From assembly GCF_030552895.1 (NCBI RefSeq), contig NZ_CP130649.1:2976001-3040000 (forward strand): DNA of 64,000 nt. Reading direction: 5' to 3'. Position 1 is the first letter of the stretch. Every line of letters starts with the position of its first letter. The notes under the pieces were generated by a model. The model saw only the letters and a program-made list of their open reading frames with translations, made no database searches and was not told where the DNA came from. Source of the DNA: Tatumella ptyseos. Its GTDB lineage: Bacteria; Pseudomonadota; Gammaproteobacteria; Enterobacterales; Enterobacteriaceae. The position numbers were made by a program, and so were the translations under genes. Positions 1-9,789 of the stretch are shown piece by piece.

Positions 1-1119
<1,119 letters not shown>

Positions 1120-1149
1120 CACACAGAGTGCTAAACAATAGCACTCACA

Positions 1150-1172
1150 GCCTCCTGCGCTCTGCAGGGGGC
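1150..1172 (+). terminator. Hairpin between glpK and glpX
   Basis: A nine-base inverted repeat (GCCTCCTGC / GCAGGGGGC, one wobble pair) with a five-base loop lies 30 bp after the glpK stop. It is followed by a C/T-rich stretch rather than a clean T-run, so it may attenuate rather than stop transcription into glpX. Confidence 0.35.
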
Positions 1173-1239
1173 ATCCCTCCCCTTTCCTCGCTATGATACA
1201 CTGAGTCCCTGTTTTCTCTGACTAACCTAATGACTCAGC

Positions 1240-2217
1240 ATGAAACACACTCTCACACAACACTTCAATGGCGTGACCGAAGCTGCGGCAATAGCCGGTT
1301 TCCAATGGCTTGGGCGGGGCGATAAAAACCTAGCAGACGGTGCAGCGGTGACGGCTATGCGCCAGCAACTTAATGCGATGCCTATTTACGGCACCATCGT
1401 CATTGGCGAAGGTGAAATCGACGACGCCCCCATGCTTTATATCGGTGAAAAAGTCGGACAATCCTCTGGCCAGCGCATCGATATCGCCGTCGACCCAATA
1501 GAAGGTACTAGGATGACGGCGTTTGGCCAAGGTAATGCCTTATCAGTGATGGCAGTGGCCGAAGCGGGAACCCTGCTCCATGCCCCGGATATGTACATGG
1601 AAAAGCTGATTGTGGGTCCTGCGGCAAAAGGCGTTATCGATCTGCAACTCACTCTTCAAGAAAACCTGCAACGTATTAGTCAAGCTTTACAAAAAAACCT
1701 GACTGACTTGACGGTGTCGATTCTCGATAAGCCACGCCATGCTCCGGTTATCACCGCCCTTTATCAATTAGGGGTTCGGGTTTTCACCTTTCCCGATGGG
1801 GATGTCTCGGCGTCGCTATTAACTTGCTTCCCTCATCAACCGATAGATGTCATGTACGGTATCGGTGGTGCACCAGAAGGGGTTATTTCTGCTGCGGCAA
1901 TCCGAGCATTGGGCGGCGATATGCAGGCACGCTTACTCACCCGCGAACAGGTTAAAGGGAGTAGCGCTGAAAATAGCCTCGCAAGCCGTGAGGAAATAAC
2001 CCGATGCCAAGCCATGGGCCTTACGCTGGGGCAAGTACTTCGTCTAGAAGATCTCGCTAGCAGCGATAATGTGGTCTTTAGCGCGACAGGAATTACCGAT
2101 GGTGATCTACTGAAAGGTGTTGAAGTTTCTGAGTCGTCGATAACGACCCATAGTTTACTTATTGATGGTCAACGTCAGACCCAACAATGGATTAAAACGG
2201 TCAGTACCTTGACCTAA
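1240..2217 (+). CDS. glpX: Fructose-1,6-bisphosphatase class II
   Basis: Cytoplasmic, metal-dependent hydrolysis of fructose 1,6-bisphosphate to fructose 6-phosphate, a gluconeogenic step that suits growth on glycerol through the neighbouring glpK. Family motifs are GRGDKN (about residue 25), GEGEIDDAPML, DPIEGTRMTA, the MYMEKLIVGP stretch, and FPDGDV with GGAPEGV in the second half. It resembles GlpX rather than the YggF paralogue (LGRGDKNLADGAAV, MYMEKL). At 325 residues it is about ten shorter than E. coli GlpX at the C terminus. It probably shares transcription with glpK. Confidence 0.93.
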   Translation: MKHTLTQHFNGVTEAAAIAGFQWLGRGDKNLADGAAVTAMRQQLNAMPIYGTIVIGEGEIDDAPMLYIGEKVGQSSGQRIDIAVDPIEGTRMTAFGQGNALSVMAVAEAGTLLHAPDMYMEKLIVGPAAKGVIDLQLTLQENLQRISQALQKNLTDLTVSILDKPRHAPVITALYQLGVRVFTFPDGDVSASLLTCFPHQPIDVMYGIGGAPEGVISAAAIRALGGDMQARLLTREQVKGSSAENSLASREEITRCQAMGLTLGQVLRLEDLASSDNVVFSATGITDGDLLKGVEVSESSITTHSLLIDGQRQTQQWIKTVSTLT

Positions 2218-2251
2218 TCACAACAATAATATTGAGTTACTGGAGGCAATG

Positions 2252-2998
2252 ATGGCGGTATGGTGTACAGGAAAAATTATTGAGGTTAAGGCGTGGACCG
2301 ACACCCTTTTTAGTTTAATTGTCGACGCGCCCATCGCGCCCTTCACTGCGGGCCAATTTGCTAAACTTAGCCTGACTATTGAGGGTGAGACCGTGCAGCG
2401 AGCTTATTCCTACGTCAATGCGCCGAGCGAAACTCCTCTTGAATTCTACCTTGTCCATGTTCCTGAAGGACGTCTAAGCCCTGCGCTCTTATCACTGAAA
2501 CCCGGCGACGAAGTACTGGTGACGGAAGAGGCTGCTGGATATTTTGTATTAGAAGAAGTGCCCGACGCAAAAGAGTTATGGATGATTGCGACGGGGACTG
2601 CGATAGGCCCTTACCTCTCTATTTTAGCGCAAGGCGAGGATCTCGACCGTTTCGAGACGATTATCCTCGTCCATGCCGCCCGTTATGCAGCCGACCTCAG
2701 TTATGTACCTTTATTCAAAGAACTCCAACAACGCTATGGCAACAAGTTGCGTATACAGACCGTGGTTAGTCGAGAAGAGTCTGCGGACAGTTTGCGAGGT
2801 CGTGTCCCAGCATTACTGGATAACGGTACATTAGAAGAGGCGGTAGGGACTCGCATCTCCGCGGAACAGAGCCATGTGATGATCTGTGGTAATCCGGAGA
2901 TGGTGAGAGAAACACAAAAGTATCTTAAAGAACAGCGAGGGCTACGTAAGCATCTTCGTAGAAAACCCGGTCATATCACCAGCGAACACTATTGGTAA
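2252..2998 (+). CDS. fpr: Ferredoxin/flavodoxin-NADP+ reductase
   Basis: FAD enzyme that moves electrons between NADPH and flavodoxin or ferredoxin in the cytoplasm. The FAD-binding motif RAYSYVNAP lies near residue 50, the NADP-binding GTAIGPYLSI near 115, CGNPEMV near 210, and the family C terminus ends in HYW. Two ATGs are adjacent at 2249 and 2252. The GGAGG at 2242-2246 sits only 2 nt from the first and 5 nt from the second, and E. coli Fpr begins MAD, so 2252 is preferred. The order glpX-fpr is conserved in enterobacteria. Confidence 0.95.
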   Translation: MAVWCTGKIIEVKAWTDTLFSLIVDAPIAPFTAGQFAKLSLTIEGETVQRAYSYVNAPSETPLEFYLVHVPEGRLSPALLSLKPGDEVLVTEEAAGYFVLEEVPDAKELWMIATGTAIGPYLSILAQGEDLDRFETIILVHAARYAADLSYVPLFKELQQRYGNKLRIQTVVSREESADSLRGRVPALLDNGTLEEAVGTRISAEQSHVMICGNPEMVRETQKYLKEQRGLRKHLRRKPGHITSEHYW

Positions 2999-3007
2999 GG
3001 GGCCCGC

Positions 3008-3595
3008 ATGCGATACGCCGTTTATGTTTCCCTAATACTTCTTAGCTGCACAGCGGCCAAGCAGGTTAATGCACAACCCGTATCGATGCCATTACCTGAG
3101 ACCGCCCCATACCTGTCGCCCGATGCTCCCACCTTTGAGCTAACGATCACTCAGTTTCGCCAACAATTCAGCCAGCAATTTCCGACCACACCTCTGCAAG
3201 AATTTCGGGCGATTAAAACGGGCTCGATGCAGAAACTGGTCACCATTGCCGCGACTAAAATCAGTGAAACAGTTTATGCCTCCACCGTATTGGAAGTTGG
3301 CACGGCAAAAATAAAATCGATACAGCTCACTTGGCTACCGGTACCGGGAAATCAAGCCAATGCATCGCGCCAGCAAGCGATGAGCTATATCACCAATATC
3401 ATCCGCTTTTTCTCACCGCAATTTACCGACAAACAGAGTCGAGAACATCTGGAACAATTACTGACAGTGGGAAAAGGTAAAGCCTATACGCTATCGAATG
3501 AGGGCGCAGTACGGTATATTTTATCTGATAAGGGCGAAGGGGGTATGACCTTTGCCGCAGAACCGGTTAAATTGATACTCAGTGAGACCAAATGA
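3008..3595 (+). CDS. yiiQ: Periplasmic DUF1454 protein YiiQ
   Basis: Protein of unknown function, 195 residues, starting 9 bp after fpr and probably co-transcribed with it. A Sec signal peptide is visible (hydrophobic VSLILLSC core, cleavage near VNA-QPV). The mature part matches E. coli YiiQ in APYL, APTFELTITQFR, LQEFRAI, IKSIQLTWLPVPG and LLTVGKGKAY. It sits in the conserved fpr-yiiQ-tpiA order. No catalytic motif was recognised. Confidence 0.85.
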   Translation: MRYAVYVSLILLSCTAAKQVNAQPVSMPLPETAPYLSPDAPTFELTITQFRQQFSQQFPTTPLQEFRAIKTGSMQKLVTIAATKISETVYASTVLEVGTAKIKSIQLTWLPVPGNQANASRQQAMSYITNIIRFFSPQFTDKQSREHLEQLLTVGKGKAYTLSNEGAVRYILSDKGEGGMTFAAEPVKLILSETK

Positions 3596-3711
3596 TCCGC
3601 CGGTTTGTGATCCTACGCAAGTTGGGGGCTTCAACACGGTTTATAGTGAACTTAGACGCTATTACCCCTGCGTAATAGCATTTTACTCAAGCGCGTAATG
3701 CGGAGGAAAGC

Positions 3712-4476
3712 ATGCGACATCCATTAGTCATGGGTAACTGGAAGCTTAACGGTAGTAAACAACTTACAGCAGACTTAATCAGTGGTCTACGCACAGCCCT
3801 TGCAGAAGTACAGGGATGTAAAGTCGTTGTCGCCCCACCAGCTCTATATCTGGCTCAAGCCGCTTCTGCCGTCGAAGGAAGCGATATTGAGGTCGGAGCG
3901 CAAAATATCGATGTGAACCTTTCAGGTGCGTTTACGGGTGAGACCTCTGCAGAAATGCTGAAAGACTCAGGCGCTCGTTACGTTATTCTGGGTCACTCAG
4001 AACGACGTACCTATCACCACGAAACCGATGAACTCGTTGCTGAGAAATTTGCCATTGTAAAACAGCAAGGCCTCATCCCCGTTTTATGCATTGGCGAGAC
4101 GGAAGCAGAAAATGAAGCGGGTAAGACCGAAGAAGTCTGTTCACGTCAAATTGATGCCGTTATCAAAGCACAAGGTGTTGAAGCCTTCACTGGTGCTGTG
4201 ATTGCTTATGAACCCGTATGGGCCATTGGTACCGGAAAATCAGCTACACCTGCGCAAGCACAAGCTGTACATAAATTTATTCGTGACCATATAGCCAAAC
4301 AGAGCCGTGAAGTGGCCGAACAAGTCATTATTCAATACGGTGGTTCCGTTAACGATAAAAATGCGGCCGAGCTATTTGGTCAGCCAGATATCGACGGTGC
4401 TCTAGTCGGCGGTGCATCGTTGAAAGCGGATGCTTTCAGTGTCATCGTTAAAGCGGCTGCGGCGGCTAAAGCTTAA
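3712..4476 (+). CDS. tpiA: Triosephosphate isomerase
   Basis: Interconverts dihydroxyacetone phosphate and glyceraldehyde 3-phosphate in glycolysis and gluconeogenesis. Catalytic residues are all present: the N-K pair in MGNWKLNG, His in GHSERRTYH, and Glu in [11 protein letters not shown]. Loop 6 is [12 protein letters not shown] and the phosphate-binding end is YGGSVN followed by GALVGGASL. Length is 254 residues, matching E. coli. A good Shine-Dalgarno (GGAGG) lies just before the ATG. The 116-bp gap before it probably holds its promoter. It ends at a bidirectional terminator shared with cdh. Confidence 0.98.
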   Translation: MRHPLVMGNWKLNGSKQLTADLISGLRTALAEVQGCKVVVAPPALYLAQAASAVEGSDIEVGAQNIDVNLSGAFTGETSAEMLKDSGARYVILGHSERRTYHHETDELVAEKFAIVKQQGLIPVLCIGETEAENEAGKTEEVCSRQIDAVIKAQGVEAFTGAVIAYEPVWAIGTGKSATPAQAQAVHKFIRDHIAKQSREVAEQVIIQYGGSVNDKNAAELFGQPDIDGALVGGASLKADAFSVIVKAAAAAKA

Positions 4477-4480
4477 TGGC

Positions 4481-4513
4481 AATCAGTATCGCAGCTTAGC
4501 TGCGATACTGATT
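4481..4513. terminator. Bidirectional terminator between tpiA and cdh
   Basis: A perfect 15-bp inverted repeat (arms 4481-4495 and 4499-4513) around a 3-base loop lies between the convergent tpiA and cdh stops. T residues follow the right arm; the reverse strand has only a short A/T end. Confidence 0.8.
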
Positions 4514-5263
4514 TCACACTGCGTGGCATTGATGGTCTTGCAGTTCTTCAGCAGAACCTAGTACTCCCTTCACCCAATCCGTGCGTAACACCAATACCAC
4601 TAATCGTCCATCCGCAAGCACCGTAACCGCTATCCCTTCTCGACCACTGCTTGGGTCAATGTCGGGTAGCTCCGTAAATACCCGCTGAAATAACGAACGA
4701 GCATTAAGTTGCTCGAGTGACAGTGTACGTACCCAATAGGAATGGTTAAGTAAGGAAAGCGGCTGCCACTTATCCGTCAACGTTGCCTGCTTTTCCGCTA
4801 GGCGCTGTCGAATATCACCCCGCAGGCAGGACATATGAATGTGCAGCTGATTTTGTGTTCTTCCCCACTTCGAATTAATCGCCAAAGAAAGTAAGGTGCT
4901 GGGAATAGGCTTCTCCAAGTGCTGGTTTAGCTGCGGCATCAATGACCATGCTAATGAAAAATAATTCGGTGTCGTTGGGGCTAATAACTTTTCACTCTCA
5001 ATTCCCGAAACCTGATCGGTTGGAATCAATAAATATTGAGCAATACCGACTTTATCTTTTAGCAGAGCATAGCCTTGGGAAAGGTTAACCTGTTGGCAAG
5101 GCGTTGGCCTATGTTGTTGCTGTTGATGGGGAACGCATTGACGAGAGACTATTTGCCACAATGCATCGCTATTGCTGTGAAGCGAATATCCCCGCCATAC
5201 GCCATACACCACAATACTCACAACACTGACTATGCAGACCCTTTTTACGACTTGCCAATTCAT
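4514..5263 (-). CDS. cdh: CDP-diacylglycerol pyrophosphatase
   Basis: Membrane-anchored hydrolase that splits CDP-diacylglycerol to CMP and phosphatidate. One N-terminal membrane segment (about residues 7-23) is followed by a periplasmic domain. The HIT-like histidine motif is seen as HIHMSC near residue 143, preceded by the family stretch LSLAINSKWGRTQN, and the C terminus contains EELQDHQC as in E. coli Cdh. Length is 249 residues, as expected. It is convergent with tpiA and downstream of sbp, as in E. coli. Internal sequence is less conserved than its neighbours, but the family assignment is clear. Confidence 0.9.
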   Translation of the reverse strand: MNWQVVKRVCIVSVVSIVVYGVWRGYSLHSNSDALWQIVSRQCVPHQQQQHRPTPCQQVNLSQGYALLKDKVGIAQYLLIPTDQVSGIESEKLLAPTTPNYFSLAWSLMPQLNQHLEKPIPSTLLSLAINSKWGRTQNQLHIHMSCLRGDIRQRLAEKQATLTDKWQPLSLLNHSYWVRTLSLEQLNARSLFQRVFTELPDIDPSSGREGIAVTVLADGRLVVLVLRTDWVKGVLGSAEELQDHQCHAV

Positions 5264-5324
5264 CTCTATTATTCCGCCGAGAAACCTTATCTCAGTTTAC
5301 GACTTCTCGGCGAAATGTCAGGGA

Positions 5325-6317
5325 CTATTGCGGCTTCATAATCTGATCGTAGGTCCCGCCATCACTGAAATGTGTTTTTTGTGCATTCGACCAGCCGCCA
5401 AACTTCTCTTCAACTGTAAACAGATGGAGAGGCTTGAACACAGCAGAGTACTGTTTCTCGACCGCTTTATCTCGAGGTCGATAATAGTTTTGCGCAATGA
5501 TTTGTTGTCCTTGCGGAGAATAGAGGTATTTCAGATAGGCCTCTGCTACCGGACGGGTACCTTTCTCGTCCACGACTTTATCCACGAGGGAAACCGTCGG
5601 TTCGGCGAGGATAGACTCTTTCGGGGTAATAATTTCAAACTGATCTTTTTTCAGTTTATTGACCGCCAAGTAGGCCTCATTTTCCCACGCGATAAGCACG
5701 TCACCAATGCCCCTCTCGACAAAGGTATTGGTAGCCCCTCGCGCGCCAGAATCTTGTACTTGGACATTTTTATATAATGCTCTAACGAAGGCTTCTGCTT
5801 GTTTGGCATCACCATGATGGCTATCTAACGCGTAACCCCAGGCAGCAAGATAATTCCAGCGTGCTCCACCCGACGTTTTAGGGTTTGGTGTGATAACGTT
5901 TACGCCAGGCTTAATCAAGTCATTCCAATCATGGATCCCTTTTGGATTGCCTTTACGCACTAGAAAAACGATTGTCGAGGTATAAGGGGCTGAATTATCG
6001 GGAAGCCTTTTTTGCCACTGCTTATCGATACGCCCTCGTTGCGCGATCGCATCGACGTCAGATTGCAAAGCGAGGGTGACAACATCGGCACGAATACCAT
6101 TGATTACCGAAGTAGCTTGTTTACCCGATCCACCATGTGACTGACGGACAACAACGTTGTCACCCGTTTGCTGCTTATAGTAAGCCGAGAAAGCTTTATT
6201 GTACTGCTCATAAAACTCCCTCGTTGGATCGTAAGAAACATTTAACAACTGAAAGTCTTTTGCTAGTACGCTAGCAGAGACCATCAGCAGTCCTACCCCG
6301 AGTTGCCACTTTTTCAT
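5325..6317 (-). CDS. sbp: Periplasmic sulfate-binding protein
   Basis: Binds sulfate (and probably thiosulfate) in the periplasm and delivers it to the CysTWA importer, which is not in this window. A Sec signal peptide ([19 protein letters not shown]) precedes [15 protein letters not shown]. Family motifs include [51 protein letters not shown] and [16 protein letters not shown]. An upstream in-frame GTG exists at 6323, but the AAGGGG Shine-Dalgarno covers it and sits 5 nt before the ATG at 6317, so 6317 is chosen (330 residues). The order pfkA-sbp-cdh is that of E. coli. Confidence 0.95.
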   Translation of the reverse strand: MKKWQLGVGLLMVSASVLAKDFQLLNVSYDPTREFYEQYNKAFSAYYKQQTGDNVVVRQSHGGSGKQATSVINGIRADVVTLALQSDVDAIAQRGRIDKQWQKRLPDNSAPYTSTIVFLVRKGNPKGIHDWNDLIKPGVNVITPNPKTSGGARWNYLAAWGYALDSHHGDAKQAEAFVRALYKNVQVQDSGARGATNTFVERGIGDVLIAWENEAYLAVNKLKKDQFEIITPKESILAEPTVSLVDKVVDEKGTRPVAEAYLKYLYSPQGQQIIAQNYYRPRDKAVEKQYSAVFKPLHLFTVEEKFGGWSNAQKTHFSDGGTYDQIMKPQ

Positions 6318-6422
6318 AGTCACCCCTTATCGTTTAATACCCGTAGAGTGACATGAGATCCTGCAGAGTTTAAAGAATAAAAAGTGTATTTTTATATCTC
6401 AAAAGCATATAGCAGCCGAGTG

Positions 6423-7385
6423 CTAGTAAAGCCGTTTAGCTGTCGCCATGAGATCGCCACGGAAAGGTCTACGCATATTTTCGATAGCATCGATAATATC
6501 ATGGTGAACCATCCGATCGTTCTGGACTCCCACACAGCGACCGCCAAAGCCTTGTAGCAACAAATCTACTGCATAAGCGCCCATACGTGACGCGAGAATA
6601 CGGTCAAAAGCACAAGGGGCACCGCCACGTTGGATATGCCCTAATACTGTGGCGCGCGTCTCTCTTCCTGTCTCTTTCTCAATATACTGAGCAAGTTCAG
6701 CACAGTCGCAGATTAACTCTGTAATCGCGACGATCGCATGTTTCTTACCTTTTTTTAGACCAGCGCGAATTTCTGCGACCAATTCTTCACGGGTATAAGG
6801 GATTTCGGGAAGCACCACGTACTCACAACCCCCTGCAATTGCCGCCGAAAGGGTAAGATCACCACAATGGCGTCCCATGACTTCGACAATTGAAATGCGT
6901 TGGTGTGAAGAGGAAGTATCACGTAGACGATCAATAGCTTCAACGACAGTTTCGAGGGCGGTTTGATAACCGATCGTATAATCCGTGCCCGCTACATCAT
7001 TATCGATAGTACCTGGTAATCCAATACAAGGGAATCCCATCTCAGTCAGACGCTTCGCTCCCATGTAAGACCCGTCCCCGCCGATAACGACTAAGGCGTC
7101 TAGACCGCGCTTGCGCATATTCTCAATCGCAATTTGTCGTACCGCTTCTTCCTTAAACTCAGGAAACCTGGCAGAGCCAAGAAAGGTTCCGCCGCGGTTA
7201 ATGACATCCGAAACACTATAACGATCTAAGCTCAACATCCTGTCTTCATATAAACCAAGGTAACCATCATAAATGCCAAATAATTCTAAACCTTCAGCAA
7301 GACCAGCCCGCACAACGCCGCGAATTGCAGCATTCATGCCTGGGGCGTCTCCCCCACTGGTCAATACACCGATTTTTTTGATCAT
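6423..7385 (-). CDS. pfkA: ATP-dependent 6-phosphofructokinase
   Basis: Phosphorylates fructose 6-phosphate to fructose 1,6-bisphosphate, the committed glycolytic step. Motifs are [18 protein letters not shown] at the N terminus, the ATP site GGDGSYMGA, the catalytic TIDND, and [10 protein letters not shown]. The start at MIKKIGV gives 320 residues, equal to E. coli PfkA. An upstream extension of 16 residues in the same frame is rejected because it has no family match and the Shine-Dalgarno AGGGG precedes the chosen ATG. Confidence 0.97.
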   Translation of the reverse strand: MIKKIGVLTSGGDAPGMNAAIRGVVRAGLAEGLELFGIYDGYLGLYEDRMLSLDRYSVSDVINRGGTFLGSARFPEFKEEAVRQIAIENMRKRGLDALVVIGGDGSYMGAKRLTEMGFPCIGLPGTIDNDVAGTDYTIGYQTALETVVEAIDRLRDTSSSHQRISIVEVMGRHCGDLTLSAAIAGGCEYVVLPEIPYTREELVAEIRAGLKKGKKHAIVAITELICDCAELAQYIEKETGRETRATVLGHIQRGGAPCAFDRILASRMGAYAVDLLLQGFGGRCVGVQNDRMVHHDIIDAIENMRRPFRGDLMATAKRLY

Positions 7386-7432
7386 AGCAACCCCTGGATA
7401 ATGAATAAAAGATGCAAGGCAAATGAAAAGCA

Positions 7433-7472
7433 TTGGCCCAGTCCGCCTACGCCGACCGGGCCAAAATTATAA
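7433..7472 (-). promoter_or_regulatory. pfkA promoter -10 and 5'-terminal leader hairpin
   Basis: On the minus strand a consensus TATAAT (7471-7466) would place transcription start near 7459. That is inside a long inverted repeat, TTGGCCC (7464-7458) pairing with GGGCCAA (7439-7433), with extra GTC/GAC pairs inside. The pfkA mRNA would then begin almost at the base of a stem-loop. The -35 is weak. The same hairpin, followed by TGCTTTT, could alternatively terminate the omptin transcript coming from 7554. Confidence 0.45.
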
Positions 7473-7553
7473 TATAACATACCCAATAGCTAGATTTGAT
7501 ATAGGTCATCGAAACTTGCCACTGTCGGGTAATGCTATCGGTCCTAAAACCGC

Positions 7554-8486
7554 TTAGAAGGTATAACGCATGCCTATGCTCGCCATGAGTGAGGTATTTT
7601 CTATACCCGCACTGTTTTTTGACGAACCAGAGGTACCTTCTTCACGATCATGATAACGACCCGTTCCTTTTCGATTAAAGGTGCGTCCCCAAGTTCCTTC
7701 AAGATAAACCTTGGCATTATCGGTGAGATAATAACCGCCATTAAGCGTTAAGGACGTTGATTTTTGTTTTGTGACTAACGATGTGAAAGTGGTATCAACG
7801 GCATGATGATCGTCAACATCCGAAGCTCGTCCCCAAGCACTGTACTTAAACCCACCGCCCACTTCCCACTGTTGGTAACGGTAAGAAGCTAGAAGACCAA
7901 TATAAGGGGTTTTATACGTCTGTCGATACGAAATACCCAATAGATCATCAGGAGCCTGACCAATTTGAGCACCGTTGTTATAGTTATAATTGCCACCGTA
8001 GGCACTAAAACGATAACGCGTTTGCTGATAACCGCTGACCACACCAATTCGCGCAGCGTCATTCGATAAAAGCCAATACTTCACATTTAGATCGAATTGA
8101 TTCGAGCGGTTCAAATAACTTCTAGGATGATGACTTTTCGAGGTCCAACTTTTTTGGTCTTCATCTTCCCAATCATAGTCATTCATCATACCACCACGTT
8201 TCGAAAACGTGGTCCATCCTGAAAGGCCGAAGGAAAGTTTAGGGAGTACCCGCCACTCCACTCCAGCATTGAGGACTGGAGCATTACGTACACGCCAATT
8301 TAATTGGCTGTCTTTGTGGCCGTTCGTTGGATCATAAAGACGTTCTTTGGTGGTTGTAGAAAGCATTCCTACACCAACATCCACCGAAACATCGTCCCAA
8401 GAAGGACGGAATTGATCACTGGCATAAACATTGCCGATCAGATTACTACCAATTAAAACGATAACTGCGCGATTAATTTTACTCAT
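7554..8486 (-). CDS. Omptin-family outer-membrane protease
   Basis: Ten-stranded beta-barrel protease of the OmpT/Pla/PgtE family, acting at the cell surface on cationic peptides and proteins. After a Sec signal (cleavage near VYA-SD), the 310-residue protein shows the family segments TTTKERLYDP, SQLNWRVRNAP, GLSGWTTFSKRGG and KYSAWGRASD, and ends in RYTF. All four expected active-site residues can be aligned: D103 and D105 in NDYDW (OmpT D83/D85), and D225 and H227 in VDDHH (OmpT D210/H212). It stands alone between pfkA and gmk, where E. coli has no omptin. Which omptin subtype it is cannot be said from sequence alone. A PhoP-like repeat lies upstream. Confidence 0.9.
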   Translation of the reverse strand: MSKINRAVIVLIGSNLIGNVYASDQFRPSWDDVSVDVGVGMLSTTTKERLYDPTNGHKDSQLNWRVRNAPVLNAGVEWRVLPKLSFGLSGWTTFSKRGGMMNDYDWEDEDQKSWTSKSHHPRSYLNRSNQFDLNVKYWLLSNDAARIGVVSGYQQTRYRFSAYGGNYNYNNGAQIGQAPDDLLGISYRQTYKTPYIGLLASYRYQQWEVGGGFKYSAWGRASDVDDHHAVDTTFTSLVTKQKSTSLTLNGGYYLTDNAKVYLEGTWGRTFNRKGTGRYHDREEGTSGSSKNSAGIENTSLMASIGMRYTF

Positions 8487-8564
8487 TATTATCTCATCCT
8501 TGTTGATATAAATCCTTTATATTCAAACCATTAATATGAATTACCACAACTAATTTCTGCGTGG

Positions 8565-8581
8565 CGTTTACTCTTTATTTA
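8565..8581 (+). promoter_or_regulatory. Possible PhoP box in the omptin-gmk spacer
   Basis: A GTTTA-N5-TATTTA direct repeat lies about 85 bp upstream of the omptin start in reverse orientation to that gene. It has two mismatches to the (T/G)GTTTA-N5-(T/G)GTTTA consensus. PgtE-type omptins are PhoP-controlled in Salmonella. The match is suggestive only; the rest of this 329-bp spacer is AT-rich with no convincing gene. Confidence 0.25.
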
Positions 8582-8766
8582 GCTAAATTTTATTTATCAA
8601 CGCCGTTTTTATCTCTCACTTTTGACCTGCTAACTCGCTCAACAACAACAGAATCCGTTCCCTCCTCTCATCGCCTGACAGTCAGAATAAAACGCTTAAT
8701 TGTTCAAAAACCCTCCCTTTTTCTCTACTTTTTAGACAAAAGACTGCTTCATTAGCAAAGGCTGTG

Positions 8767-8772
8767 TATAAT
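8767..8772 (+). promoter_or_regulatory. Probable gmk promoter -10 element
   Basis: A perfect TATAAT lies 44 bp before the gmk start. No clear -35 hexamer is seen at the usual distance. Confidence 0.5.
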
Positions 8773-8803
8773 GGCTCAGATATTGTCCCCGCTCTTTATC
8801 TAA

Positions 8804-9439
<636 letters not shown>

Positions 9440-9492
9440 ATTCGCTTCAGTATCATGCCTTATCTATACCCGATCAGTGGAGTAATACCTAT

Positions 9493-9768
9493 ATGGCACG
9501 CGTAACCGTACAAGATGCAGTAGAACAAGTTGGCAACCGTTTTGACTTAGTGTTGGTCGCTGCACGCCGCGCTCGTCAATTACAAATCGGTGGCAAAGAT
9601 GCATTAGTCCCCGAAGAAAATGATAAGCAAACCGTTATCGCTCTGCGTGAAATCGAAGAAGGTTTAATTACTAACAGTATTCTTGATGTCCGTGAGCGCC
9701 AAGACCAGCACGAGCAAGAAGCGGCTGAACTACAAGCCGTCAACGCTATCGCTGAAGGCCGTCGTTAA
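9493..9768 (+). CDS. rpoZ: RNA polymerase omega subunit
   Basis: Small subunit that helps assemble RNA polymerase around beta prime and forms part of ppGpp site 1. The 91-residue sequence begins [20 protein letters not shown] and contains ARRARQLQ and the acidic, glutamine-rich C terminus, as in E. coli omega. A GGAG Shine-Dalgarno is present. It lies 53 bp after gmk and 21 bp before spoT, so it is probably in the same operon. Confidence 0.97.
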   Translation: MARVTVQDAVEQVGNRFDLVLVAARRARQLQIGGKDALVPEENDKQTVIALREIEEGLITNSILDVRERQDQHEQEAAELQAVNAIAEGRR

Positions 9769-9789
9769 TTCTTATAGTGAAGGTAGCCC

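Noticed and set aside
8561..8755. 64-codon plus-strand frame upstream of gmk
   Set aside because: It lies in an AT-rich promoter spacer, lacks a ribosome-binding site, and its composition is not protein-like.
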